A stretch of DNA of 19,274 bases from positions 1 through 19,274 of the forward strand of contig JAQUAA010000009.1 in NCBI GenBank assembly GCA_028687495.1, in the 5' to 3' direction. A program made the translations under genes and the position numbers. Below the pieces are notes generated by a model, which was given only the letters and a program-made list of their open reading frames with translations, had not been told where the DNA came from and did not search any database. Source of the DNA: Minisyncoccota bacterium (lineage in GTDB: Bacteria > Patescibacteriota > Minisyncoccia > Minisyncoccales > RBG-13-42-11). Shown here one piece after another: positions 7,421-15,504 of the stretch. Position 1 is the stretch's first letter, and each line of letters begins with the position of its first letter.

Positions 7421-8214
7421 TCCTTGTACTTAAAGGGCGCAAAATTGCCGAATCTCAATTCTATGTACTGCAAATCCACCCTTCTATCCTGGGGGATTTT
7501 TTCTTCCAGCACTGCTTTCAATTTCGTTAACTGCCATTCCACGTCTCCCTGAAGATTGAAATAGATTTCCCATCCCTCCTGGGTCAAAACGGTTAATTTG
7601 TCTTCGGAAGAAATCAAAAACTCTTTTATCGGAATCTTCAAATTATCCCTGAGCTCGGGCCAAATTTTCCCGGTTATACGGGACAACTCTTCCTTTTCAA
7701 TCACTTTAAGTCCCAGAGCCGGATTATCTGAATTATTGGCATCAACGATTTTAAGGAAATCTGATTCGGGCGAAGATGTTTCAAAAATAACTCCCTCGTT
7801 ATCCAAAAGGAAAGACCTCTCTCCGGCAAACCACTGGGCTATTCCTGCTCTTTCGACAACGATGATGCTTAAACCGTCGGGAAAATTTCTTTTAATTTCA
7901 ACTGCGGCCAAACCGGGAAAAGCGGCTAAAACGTCTTTTTTCATTTCAGCCAGGTTGACCAAAAAAATGCTTTTCGTCTGCCAAAACAATATTTTATTTC
8001 CCAATTTATTCTCAATCCTAGATCTGATTTCCTCTGTCGGCACTTTATCCTCTCCAGAAATTATAATTTTCTCTATTTGGAAAAAGCCGGACAAGAACAG
8101 AAAATAGAAAATGGAAAACAAAAAAACAACCGTCAACAGTCCTAGCCAAAAAAAACGATTGCGATAAATCGGTTTTTTCTTTTTATACCGATGTGGTTTT
8201 CTGTAAGAATTCAT
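7417..8214 (-). CDS. ftsQ: Cell division protein FtsQ (POTRA domain)
   Basis: FtsQ is a bitopic divisome protein linking cytoplasmic and periplasmic division proteins. The 265-aa protein has a strongly basic N-terminus (KPHRYKKKKP), one transmembrane helix (about 23-45), a POTRA domain (about 46-115, starting FQIEKIIISG, with the typical fall into a beta-rich RNFPDGLSIIVVERA) and a beta domain beginning at AQWFAGERSFLLDNEGVIF. This order is typical of FtsQ/DivIB. It is the last gene of the envelope run, 5 bases after the FemX-like gene, with AAGGA just before the ATG. No ftsA or ftsZ is nearby. Its stop codon overlaps the convergent glycosyltransferase stop. Confidence 0.88.
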   Translation of the reverse strand: MNSYRKPHRYKKKKPIYRNRFFWLGLLTVVFLFSIFYFLFLSGFFQIEKIIISGEDKVPTEEIRSRIENKLGNKILFWQTKSIFLVNLAEMKKDVLAAFPGLAAVEIKRNFPDGLSIIVVERAGIAQWFAGERSFLLDNEGVIFETSSPESDFLKIVDANNSDNPALGLKVIEKEELSRITGKIWPELRDNLKIPIKEFLISSEDKLTVLTQEGWEIYFNLQGDVEWQLTKLKAVLEEKIPQDRRVDLQYIELRFGNFAPFKYKD

Positions 8215-8219
8215 TATCC

Positions 8220-9257
8220 TTATAATCCCCTTCTGATTTTTCTCAATTTTTCAAAAATAAAAGTCAGCCAGTATTTCTTCGACAGGGGAAAATCCTGCGT
8301 TTTTACGTATTCTGAAGCTCTGCCACCGAAACCCACCTTAAAGAGGGTGGGACCAGCCCAGGGATGCCGAGACTCTTTTTTGGGATCAACGTATCCCCAG
8401 AAATCATATAATATACAACCTCTTTTTTTAGCTTCTTTTACGGCTTCCCACAAAATCAGATAAGGCAGGGACAGCTTCGCGTACTTCGCATCTGAGGCTG
8501 CCTGATGATAAAACCCGATCCCCTGCCAGAAAACAACCAAAGCCGCTGCCACTAATTCCCCCTTGTACCTTCCGAAAAATAATAAGGCCTGATTGTCTTT
8601 CGAAAAAATTTCAAATTCATTCTTGACGTATTCCAGGGAAAAAGGGACGAATTTCTGTCTTCTGGCAACTTCGGTGTTAAGTTTTTGATAAGCTCCGATA
8701 TTATCCGGTTTTTCGCTCTTTTCAACCGCAATATCCTGGTTTTTCATCGCCTGGCGAATCAGATAACGGGTGGTTTTCCTCATCTTAATCAAAATTTCCT
8801 CTTCGGCAGGAGTAAGATCCAGTTTCCAGGTTGCCTCGTAAGCATTGGCATGCATAGGAGACTCCCTGAATCCCAAACTCCGCAGGATCTTTTGATTCTC
8901 CTGATTGCGTTCCCATAAAGGATTCATCCTTATAAAAATCGCTTTTTCCTCTGCGGCAATTTTTTTCAATTCTCCCAAAAGAACTTCCAAGATTTGTTCT
9001 TTGTTTTCTGTTTTTCCTTCTCTGATATCCGGCCCGTGTTGAATTAAAAGGAAGGTTCCCCGTTTAGCTTTTATCTTCGAAACCGAAGCAACTCCATTTA
9101 ATTGCTCCTCATCGTAAATCCCCAGCCGCCAAATTTTATTCCCCATCCTAGTCTGAAATTCTCCCCAATTCCAAGAACTCAGAAAAGTTTTTTCCTTGCA
9201 ACTCAGAAGAAAATTCTCCCAAATATTTTTGTCTTTAATTTCGTTAACCTTCCACAT
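8220..9257 (-). CDS. FemABX-family aminoacyl-tRNA-dependent peptidyltransferase
   Basis: FemA/FemB/FemX enzymes transfer amino acids from aminoacyl-tRNA to the stem peptide of lipid II or UDP-MurNAc-pentapeptide, forming the interpeptide bridge. The 345-aa protein has two GNAT-like halves. Recognisable stretches are SSWNWGEFQTRMG (about 27-39), the MRKTTRYLIRQA linker region, and a C-terminal half ending in YDFWGYVDPKK followed by FKVGFGG, a hallmark of the family. It lacks the long coiled-coil arm of S. aureus FemA, as FemX does. It overlaps the aminotransferase gene by 14 bases and precedes ftsQ by 5. The transferred amino acid cannot be read from sequence. Lipid II as substrate is inferred from the family and from the wall genes around it. 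Confidence 0.88.
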   Translation of the reverse strand: MWKVNEIKDKNIWENFLLSCKEKTFLSSWNWGEFQTRMGNKIWRLGIYDEEQLNGVASVSKIKAKRGTFLLIQHGPDIREGKTENKEQILEVLLGELKKIAAEEKAIFIRMNPLWERNQENQKILRSLGFRESPMHANAYEATWKLDLTPAEEEILIKMRKTTRYLIRQAMKNQDIAVEKSEKPDNIGAYQKLNTEVARRQKFVPFSLEYVKNEFEIFSKDNQALLFFGRYKGELVAAALVVFWQGIGFYHQAASDAKYAKLSLPYLILWEAVKEAKKRGCILYDFWGYVDPKKESRHPWAGPTLFKVGFGGRASEYVKTQDFPLSKKYWLTFIFEKLRKIRRGL

Positions 9258-10512
9258 GTTTTTTCAAGAAATCCAAAATTCTTTTAACTTCTTTTTGGGA
9301 GATATTGATGTGAGTCGGCAAATTAAAGGTCTCTTTGGATAATTTTTCCGCCTTGGGACAGCTTCCAGAAACATACTGCAGTTTATCCAATTTTGTGTCG
9401 TGGGGAGCCACCGGGCTCGTGTACCAATCGCCGATTAAAAGATTTTCCCGCCAAGCCCTTTCGATAATCCTATGGGCCTGCGGATGCTTTACCGTAAATC
9501 TCAAGAAAATGTTTTCCCTGTCGTTCAAAACCAACGGCAAAGAAAGGGAGCCATCCTTCAGGGAAAAGAAATAAAAATCGGCAACTTCTTTCCGGTGATC
9601 GTTGAGTTTTTCCAATTTCCCGAGTTGATTCAAAGCCAAAAGAGACAAAGCGCTCGGCAATTTCTTGGGAAAATAGCCCGGCCTCAATCCCCTTTTTTCC
9701 TTCCAATGCACGGCCTTGGATAAAATATGAAACCACTGTAATAAAATCAATAAATATTTCCCGAAAATTTTATAAGTCGGCAAGATAACCCAGTTCATTA
9801 AAATCGGATGCAATAACTGCTGAAAAGTCCAGAAAAAGGAAGGAAAACCCGCTTTTCCCTGATAGTTTTTAATGTTTTGGGCCAATGTCAAATCGTCGGT
9901 CACGGACATTCCTCCATACACCGAAGAAATTACTTTATCCCGGGAAAAACTGAAAAAAGAAGCCCTGCCAAAGGTCCCCACGTTTTTTCCTTTATAAGTG
10001 GCTCCCAAGGCGTGAGCGCAGTCTTCGATCAGAATCAAATTGTTCTGCTGGCAGATGTTCACGATTTCGTCCATATCCGCAGGCAAACCAAACGTATGTT
10101 GGACCATTACTACTTTGCTTTTTGCGCTGATTTTTCTTTTCAGGTCTTCCGAATCCATATTGAATGTCTTTTCGTCGCAATCAACGTAAACCGGTTTGAA
10201 TCCCGACCAGATTATCGGATTGGCCGCGGCATTGCAGGTAAAGGCCTGGAGCAAAACTTCGCTCCCTTTTTCCAGATTCAACGAATTCAAAATTGCCATT
10301 AACGCCGACCGGCCGCTGTTAAAAGAAAAAGCGCATTTTACCCCCAAATATCTCCTGAATTCCCTTTCCAAATCTGACAAACTTTCCAGTTGTTGAGACT
10401 TTGCCTCAGCAGTCCAGCGCCAGGGTTGAAAAAGCAATTTTAAAGCCAGCCGTATGTCGTCGGGTTCAGTATTCGGAGACAAGGATATCGAAATCGGCTT
10501 GAAAGGATTCAT
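9244..10512 (-). CDS. DegT/DnrJ/EryC1/StrS-type PLP-dependent aminotransferase with hydrophobic insert
   Basis: This is a fold-type I PLP enzyme of the sugar-aminotransferase (DegT) family. I start it at the ATG at 10512, not at the upstream in-frame ATG at 10581, because 10512 forms an ATGA overlap with the preceding ligase gene and the family similarity begins there; this gives 422 aa. Visible motifs are FNSGRSAL (PLP phosphate loop, about 64-71), IEDCAHALGA with the PLP-nitrogen Asp164 and stacking His167, and SFSRDK with the likely Schiff-base Lys193. Residues about 226-269 are a Trp/Leu/Ile-rich hydrophobic stretch between the catalytic core and the C-terminal part, not usual in the family, which could attach the enzyme to the membrane. 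The substrate may be a nucleotide sugar or a lipid-linked amino sugar. Its neighbours are wall genes. Confidence 0.87.
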   Translation of the reverse strand: MNPFKPISISLSPNTEPDDIRLALKLLFQPWRWTAEAKSQQLESLSDLEREFRRYLGVKCAFSFNSGRSALMAILNSLNLEKGSEVLLQAFTCNAAANPIIWSGFKPVYVDCDEKTFNMDSEDLKRKISAKSKVVMVQHTFGLPADMDEIVNICQQNNLILIEDCAHALGATYKGKNVGTFGRASFFSFSRDKVISSVYGGMSVTDDLTLAQNIKNYQGKAGFPSFFWTFQQLLHPILMNWVILPTYKIFGKYLLILLQWFHILSKAVHWKEKRGLRPGYFPKKLPSALSLLALNQLGKLEKLNDHRKEVADFYFFSLKDGSLSLPLVLNDRENIFLRFTVKHPQAHRIIERAWRENLLIGDWYTSPVAPHDTKLDKLQYVSGSCPKAEKLSKETFNLPTHINISQKEVKRILDFLKKHVEG

Positions 10513-11975
10513 AATTCCAATTGCTTGATTAATTGAATCGGTACCCTGCTTTCCAGAAGTACCGTATCCCCTTCTTTGCAAAACGATTTAATCTTTTTGA
10601 AAATTTCTTCCGGATTCTCTAGAAATATGGCTTTTTGACCAGCGCCTTCCTGAATTTCTTTGAATCTGTCTTTGGTGGTGATTATCGCCAGATCCGCCAG
10701 TTGGGCGATTTTCTGACCGATTCTTCGATGAACTTCTTCTGAAGCTTTGCCCAGTTCGATCAAACAAGGCATGACCAGTATTTTTTTACCAGGTAAGGTC
10801 TTGGCGTATTCCAAATGGGCGATGACGCTGTCGGGATTGGCGGAATAAGTCGCATCGATAATCTTCAAACCGTTTATGCCATTTTTTATTATGATTCCCG
10901 GGAATTTATTTTCAATCTTGTTTACTGCCTTCTCAATTTCTTCCTCTGTCATACCTATTTCCTTTGCCACCATTTTAGCTCCCTCGATATTTTCCAACCC
11001 CTGCAGTCCAACGTTTTGACCGTAAAGAAATTTCTTGATTTTTGTTTTCTCGTATAATTCTCTGCAATATTTGTTTTTTCCGTTGAAAAAGGCTGAACCG
11101 TCTTCAGGCAAACTTTCGACCAATTCTCCTCCCCCTTCAGCTGAAAGCAGGTTTTCCATCGAGCCGAAAGTGGCCAGATGCTGTTCGTTCACGCCCGTGA
11201 TGATGCCTATTTTAGGTTTTACGATATCGCATAAAAGCTTTATTCCTCCCTTGCCGTAGGCTCCCATCTCAACGATGAATATTTCGTGTTCCGGCTTCAA
11301 ATCATTCAAAAGGCACCTGGCTATTCCCACTTCCGAATTCTGATGCTCTTTCGTCTCCAAAACCCTGTATTTCTGGGAAAGAATCGTGTAGAGGAATTCC
11401 TTGGTCGACGTTTTGCCGTAAGAGCCGGTAATGCCGATAACCAACAAATTTCCGGACTTTGCCCTTTTCTCTTTCGCTTTTTTAATGATTCGATTCCTGC
11501 CCAAAACCGCCATTGGCTGGAACAAAAGAACAAAAAGAGAGGTAATGACCGGTGTTAAAACGTCAAAACATAAAAGCAGGAAAGCAAACTGGGTGATGTC
11601 CTCGATTTTAAGAGAAAGGGTGAAGAGAAATAAAAATTCTATGAATATTCCGATTAATATCAAGAAAATGGTTTTCAGGGTTAAAACCGGCTTTCTCAGT
11701 TGGCTTTTCAACAAATCCACCAATACTTTAAAAGATTCGGCAATGTAAAAAAGCAGAAGAAGGAAAAAAATCAAAAGAGGAAGAAATGGAAAAATAAAAA
11801 CCAGAACCAGCTTGGAAACGTTTAATTTGTTGTAAATCAGCCTTTTCCCTTTTTCCGTTCTGAAATGATCGAAAAAACGGCCGAGATGGTATTCCTTCAG
11901 CTGCCAGAGATAAATCCAAAACAAAATCGCTTTCGTCGTGCGCAAAAACCAGAGAAAACTCAAAAGATAGAACAT
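10509..11975 (-). CDS. Membrane-anchored MurF-like Mur ligase
   Basis: Mur ligases join an amino acid or dipeptide to a peptidoglycan precursor using ATP. The C-terminal two-thirds of this 488-aa protein look like MurF: P-loop GITGSYGKTST (181-191), VEMG with Glu236, NEQHLATFGS (263-272), and the MurF-type DATYSANPDS (374-383) and ELGKASEEVHRRIG (407-420). The first 170 residues are not the usual MurF substrate-binding domain but about four transmembrane segments (roughly 1-24, 55-78, 102-122, 128-155) with a basic loop. The central domain also looks shortened, with KFLYG (315-319) running almost directly into a weak version of the GRHNxxNA helix (326-332). It starts 4 bases after the hydrolase stop and overlaps the aminotransferase by 4. 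It may add D-Ala-D-Ala or another group to a membrane-held precursor. That is inference. Confidence 0.85.
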   Translation of the reverse strand: MFYLLSFLWFLRTTKAILFWIYLWQLKEYHLGRFFDHFRTEKGKRLIYNKLNVSKLVLVFIFPFLPLLIFFLLLLFYIAESFKVLVDLLKSQLRKPVLTLKTIFLILIGIFIEFLFLFTLSLKIEDITQFAFLLLCFDVLTPVITSLFVLLFQPMAVLGRNRIIKKAKEKRAKSGNLLVIGITGSYGKTSTKEFLYTILSQKYRVLETKEHQNSEVGIARCLLNDLKPEHEIFIVEMGAYGKGGIKLLCDIVKPKIGIITGVNEQHLATFGSMENLLSAEGGGELVESLPEDGSAFFNGKNKYCRELYEKTKIKKFLYGQNVGLQGLENIEGAKMVAKEIGMTEEEIEKAVNKIENKFPGIIIKNGINGLKIIDATYSANPDSVIAHLEYAKTLPGKKILVMPCLIELGKASEEVHRRIGQKIAQLADLAIITTKDRFKEIQEGAGQKAIFLENPEEIFKKIKSFCKEGDTVLLESRVPIQLIKQLEL

Positions 11976-11979
11976 AAAA

Positions 11980-12753
11980 TTACTCTTTTAAGAATTTAAG
12001 AATAATTTCCGAAAGTTTTTTGGGATTCTCCAGATGAGGACTATGGCCGACTTTGGGCATAATTTCCAGCTTCGAGTTCTCTATTTTTTCATTGAAAACA
12101 TGGGCGTATTTCAAAGGAACCATTTTATCCCAGCCACCCCAGACAATCAGGGTTTTGTTCTTAATTTCGGATAAGTCCAACAAGAGATCTTCGTCCAAAA
12201 CTTTCTTAATCGTTTCTTTCATGACGCCGTTGGCCTTAACGTAGTCCTTGTGTCTGATGAAAATATAAAAAAAGTTACGGGCAGTGTCTTTGAATCTTTG
12301 CAGGTGTTTGGGCGTAAAGATGGCGTTGCCAATTCTGGCCGACCAGAAGATTAGCAACGTTTTCAGGCCAGGTTTGGGTTTTATGCCAGCTGAATCGCAT
12401 AAAATCAATCTTTTTACTTTCTGGGGATATTCTACGCTAAATCTGATGGCGATTCTGCCGCCAAAAGAATGACCAATGAGAAAGAATTCATCCAGCTTCA
12501 GTTTCTCCGTAAATTCCGTGATTAAATCCGTATATTCTTTTATCCCCCAGGGCTTGGGAGGGGTGATGCTTTTTCCGAAGCCGGGGAAATCAGGAATAAT
12601 GACTTTGTATCCTTCCCGGCTCAAAATTCCCTGAACCTCCAGCCAGGAACCAGAAGAGCCTCCCCAGCCGTGTAAAATAAGAACAGGTTGCCCTCCTCCT
12701 GCAACCTTATAGTTTATCTTTAAGCCGTTGATGTAAACTTCTTCTTCCTTCAT
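11980..12753 (-). CDS. Alpha/beta-hydrolase fold enzyme
   Basis: This 257-aa cytoplasmic-type enzyme has a full alpha/beta-hydrolase triad. The nucleophile is Ser96 in GHSFGG, the acid Asp209 in GGWDKMVP and the base His237 in VGHSPHLE. HGWGG (28-32) provides the oxyanion region and PDFPGFGKS (54-62) the following strand and loop. No signal peptide is seen. It resembles the MhpC-like esterase/lipase/C-C hydrolase group, whose members act on many ester or carbon-carbon substrates, so the substrate is unknown. It overlaps serS by four bases (ATGA) and precedes the membrane ligase by 4 bases, so it is translated as part of the envelope run. Confidence 0.9.
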   Translation of the reverse strand: MKEEEVYINGLKINYKVAGGGQPVLILHGWGGSSGSWLEVQGILSREGYKVIIPDFPGFGKSITPPKPWGIKEYTDLITEFTEKLKLDEFFLIGHSFGGRIAIRFSVEYPQKVKRLILCDSAGIKPKPGLKTLLIFWSARIGNAIFTPKHLQRFKDTARNFFYIFIRHKDYVKANGVMKETIKKVLDEDLLLDLSEIKNKTLIVWGGWDKMVPLKYAHVFNEKIENSKLEIMPKVGHSPHLENPKKLSEIILKFLKE

Positions 12754-14009
12754 TTAATCGTTTTGAAGCTTAAATATTTCTGAAGAGCTTCGGGAACCAA
12801 AATACTGCCGTCTTTCTGCTGATAATTTTCGATAATGGCTATCAAAGTTCTTCCTATGGCAAAAGCCGTACCGTTAAGGGTGTGGACGAAATCCAGGCCG
12901 CCCGTCTTTTTTTGGTAGCGGATGTTCAGTCTCCTTGCCTGAAAATCGGTGCAATTGGAAGTCGAGTGCGTTTCCCGATAACGCTTCTCGGAAGGAATCC
13001 AGGTTTCGATGTCGTATTTTTGGGCGGCGGGCATGCCTAAGTCTCCTGCGGCAATGTTTACAACCTGATAAGGCAATTTTAACTCGTCCATCAAACTTTT
13101 TTCCATTTCCAGTAAGAACTTATGTTCTTTTTCGGAATCTTCCGGTTTGGTAAAACTGAACATTTCCATCTTGTCAAACTGATGAACTCTCAATATTCCT
13201 TTGGTATCTTTGCCGTAGCTACCTGCCTCTCTCCTGAAACAGGTTGAAAAACCGGCATATCTTTTGGGCAAATCCTTTTCCTCAAAAACTTCACCGCTAT
13301 GCATGGAACCCAAAGACTGCTCCGAAGTGGCTGTCAGGTAAAGATCGTCTTTGGGAAGATAATACGCTTCTTCATCATCCGTCTGCTGAATGAATCCCAT
13401 GCCCCTGGCCATTTCCGACTTTATCATTACCGGCGGAATAACCGGAATAAAGCCTTTTTTCGTCAGCGCGTCAAAAGCAACTCTTACCAGGGCGAACTCA
13501 ATCAAAGCAATTTCTTTCTTTAAAAACCCGAATCTGGTTCCAGCCATCTTGGCCGCTCTTTTTACGTCAATCAGGTCCAATTTTTCGCCAATTTCCATGT
13601 AGTCTTTTATTTTAAAATCAAACTCAGGTTTTTCCCCGACTTTCTCCACCACCACGCTGTCTTTTTCACCTCCCAATGGGACGCCAGCCAAAGGAAGATT
13701 AGGAATCTTCAACAATAAACTGTCGAGTTTTTCTCCCAGATCTTTCAGATTCCTGGTCAACCTGTCGCTGTTCTTGTCCAATTCCTGCATTTTCAGAATG
13801 ATTTTGTCTTTTTCCTTTTTGTCTCGGGCACCCTGGATTTCCTTATTCGCCTTATTCTTCTGGGCTCTCATGTCTTCCAGGGCCTGGAGAAATTCCCGTT
13901 TCTTTTTTTCAACTTCCAAAATCTCGTCTACATCAACCTCGACTCCTTTCTTTTTGGCGCCCTCAACGACTTTATCCGGATTTTCACGAATGAATTTGAT
14001 ATCAATCAT
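12750..14009 (-). CDS. serS: Serine-tRNA ligase (SerRS)
   Basis: SerRS is a class II synthetase that charges tRNA-Ser. The 419-aa protein has an N-terminal tRNA-binding antiparallel coiled coil (about 28-100), then the catalytic core with TATSEQSL (226-233, serine pocket), motif 2 around FSTCFRREAGSYGKDTKG (254-271) and motif 3 in NGTAFAIGRTLIAIIENYQ near the C-terminus. Length and order are those of bacterial SerRS. It begins 5 bases after the lysS stop and ends in an ATGA overlap with the hydrolase gene. The upstream AAAAGATT is only a weak ribosome binding site. Confidence 0.98.
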   Translation of the reverse strand: MIDIKFIRENPDKVVEGAKKKGVEVDVDEILEVEKKKREFLQALEDMRAQKNKANKEIQGARDKKEKDKIILKMQELDKNSDRLTRNLKDLGEKLDSLLLKIPNLPLAGVPLGGEKDSVVVEKVGEKPEFDFKIKDYMEIGEKLDLIDVKRAAKMAGTRFGFLKKEIALIEFALVRVAFDALTKKGFIPVIPPVMIKSEMARGMGFIQQTDDEEAYYLPKDDLYLTATSEQSLGSMHSGEVFEEKDLPKRYAGFSTCFRREAGSYGKDTKGILRVHQFDKMEMFSFTKPEDSEKEHKFLLEMEKSLMDELKLPYQVVNIAAGDLGMPAAQKYDIETWIPSEKRYRETHSTSNCTDFQARRLNIRYQKKTGGLDFVHTLNGTAFAIGRTLIAIIENYQQKDGSILVPEALQKYLSFKTIK

Positions 14010-14014
14010 ATTTT

Positions 14015-15478
14015 TTAATCTTTTGGTTTCATTGTTGGAAATAATATCACTTCCCTTAAACTGTGGGAATTAGTCAATAAAGCAACCAACCTGTCTATGC
14101 CCATGCCGAATCCGGCAGCAGGAGGCATGCCGTACTCCAGGGCGTTAATGAAATCTTCATCCATTCTTTGCGCTTCTTCAAGGCCCTGCTTGAAAAGTTT
14201 TTCCTGTTCCTCAAACCTCTTTCTTTGTTCAAGGGGATCGTTTAATTCGGAAAAAGCATTGACCAGTTCCCAACCGCCCACCACCAATTGGAAGTTGGCT
14301 AATCTCGCGGGATCCTGTTCTAAGGCTTTGGCCAACGGGAAAAAGCCCTGGGGATGGTTGATGATAAAGGTCGGCTGCCAGATTTTCGGCAAACAGTATT
14401 TTTTGTAGATCTCATCGCTAATTTCAGCCTTATTCCCCTTTTCCATTCCAATTCCCAGCTTATTGGCTTCTTTTTTCAGGGCCTCCAAATTTATTTCCTT
14501 TAAGTTAATCTTGGCGTCTTTTCTCAAAAGCTGGTCGAACTCCACTCTCGGCCACGGTGTCTTGAAATCAATCCTTTTCTCCTCGTATTGGATTTCCGTT
14601 TTCCCGAATATCTTTTTCACCAGATTCTCAAACAATTTCTCGGTAAATTTCATCAAATCTTTGTAATCGGCATAAGCCCAGTAGAATTCCAGCATGGTGA
14701 AGTCTGGATTATGGCTTCTGTCCACACCCTCGTTCCTGAAGCATTTGCCGATTTCATAAACTTTTTCCAAACCTCCCACCAGCAATCTTTTAAGATAAAG
14801 CTCCAAAGCAATTCTTAAATACAAATCAATATCCAGGGCGTTCAAATGCGTCTTGAAGGGTTTTGCCTTGGCTCCCCCGTAAAGCGACTGTAAAATGGGC
14901 GTTTCCACCTCCAAAAATCCTTCCTTATCCAGAAAGTCTCTTATCTCCTTGATGATTTTGGCTCTTGTTTCGAATTTCTTTCTGACTTCAGGATTAAAAA
15001 TCAAATCAAGATACCTCTTTCTGAAGCGTTCTTCGATATCGGTCAGGCCGTGCCATTTTTCGGGCAGGGGCAGCAACGATTTCACCAACATTTTGAAATC
15101 ACTGACCTCTATTGTTTTTTCTCCTTTTTGGGTTTTGAATAAAATTCCTTTTACCTCGATAAAATCGCCGATGTCAAAATTGTCCAAAAAAAACTTGTAT
15201 CCCTTTTCCCCCAACCTGTCTTTTCTCAAAAAGGCCTGAAGTTTTCCCGTACCGTCTTCGATATCCAGAAAAGTGGAACCGCCGTGCCCCCTCAAAGATT
15301 TTATCCTGCCCGCCAGAATTACTTCCTTTTTCAGCTTACTTAGCGTACTAAAACTTTTAATGGCTTCAGAAATAGCATGAGTTCTTTTTGTTTTTTCGGG
15401 ATAGGGATTAATCAGGTTATTTTTAATCGCTTCCAGTTTTTTAAGCCGAATTTTTCTTAATTCTTCGATAGTTGCCAT
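14015..15478 (-). CDS. lysS: Lysine-tRNA ligase, class II (LysRS)
   Basis: This class II LysRS charges tRNA-Lys, one copy of which lies at 1283-1357. The 487-aa protein has an N-terminal OB-fold anticodon-binding domain (about 52-140, with STFLDIEDGTGKLQ) and a catalytic domain. RFRKRYLDLI (about 151-160) and FLEVETPILQ belong to motif 1, KCFRNEGVDRSHNPDFTMLE is motif 2, and GFGMGIDRLVALL, with its Arg near residue 463, is motif 3. Length matches bacterial LysRS (about 500). It follows the PBP2 gene by 26 bases with no visible promoter or leader structure, so it should be transcribed from mreC. Confidence 0.98.
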   Translation of the reverse strand: MATIEELRKIRLKKLEAIKNNLINPYPEKTKRTHAISEAIKSFSTLSKLKKEVILAGRIKSLRGHGGSTFLDIEDGTGKLQAFLRKDRLGEKGYKFFLDNFDIGDFIEVKGILFKTQKGEKTIEVSDFKMLVKSLLPLPEKWHGLTDIEERFRKRYLDLIFNPEVRKKFETRAKIIKEIRDFLDKEGFLEVETPILQSLYGGAKAKPFKTHLNALDIDLYLRIALELYLKRLLVGGLEKVYEIGKCFRNEGVDRSHNPDFTMLEFYWAYADYKDLMKFTEKLFENLVKKIFGKTEIQYEEKRIDFKTPWPRVEFDQLLRKDAKINLKEINLEALKKEANKLGIGMEKGNKAEISDEIYKKYCLPKIWQPTFIINHPQGFFPLAKALEQDPARLANFQLVVGGWELVNAFSELNDPLEQRKRFEEQEKLFKQGLEEAQRMDEDFINALEYGMPPAAGFGMGIDRLVALLTNSHSLREVILFPTMKPKD

Positions 15479-15504
15479 AGTTTTCTCGTATTTTTAAGTT
15501 TAGC

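Noticed and set aside
10513..10581. Longer N-terminus for the DegT aminotransferase from the ATG at 10581
   Set aside because: The extra 23 residues lie inside the ligase gene and look like out-of-frame translation. The ATG at 10512 makes an ATGA overlap and begins the family-like sequence.
10509..12753. Recoding of TGA as an amino acid
   Set aside because: TGA serves as stop in the ligase and serS overlaps (ATGA), and no gene needs TGA read through.
14015..15504. Regulatory link (T-box or similar) between lysS and tRNA-Lys
   Set aside because: Only 26 bases precede lysS, with no stem structure or T-box sequence.
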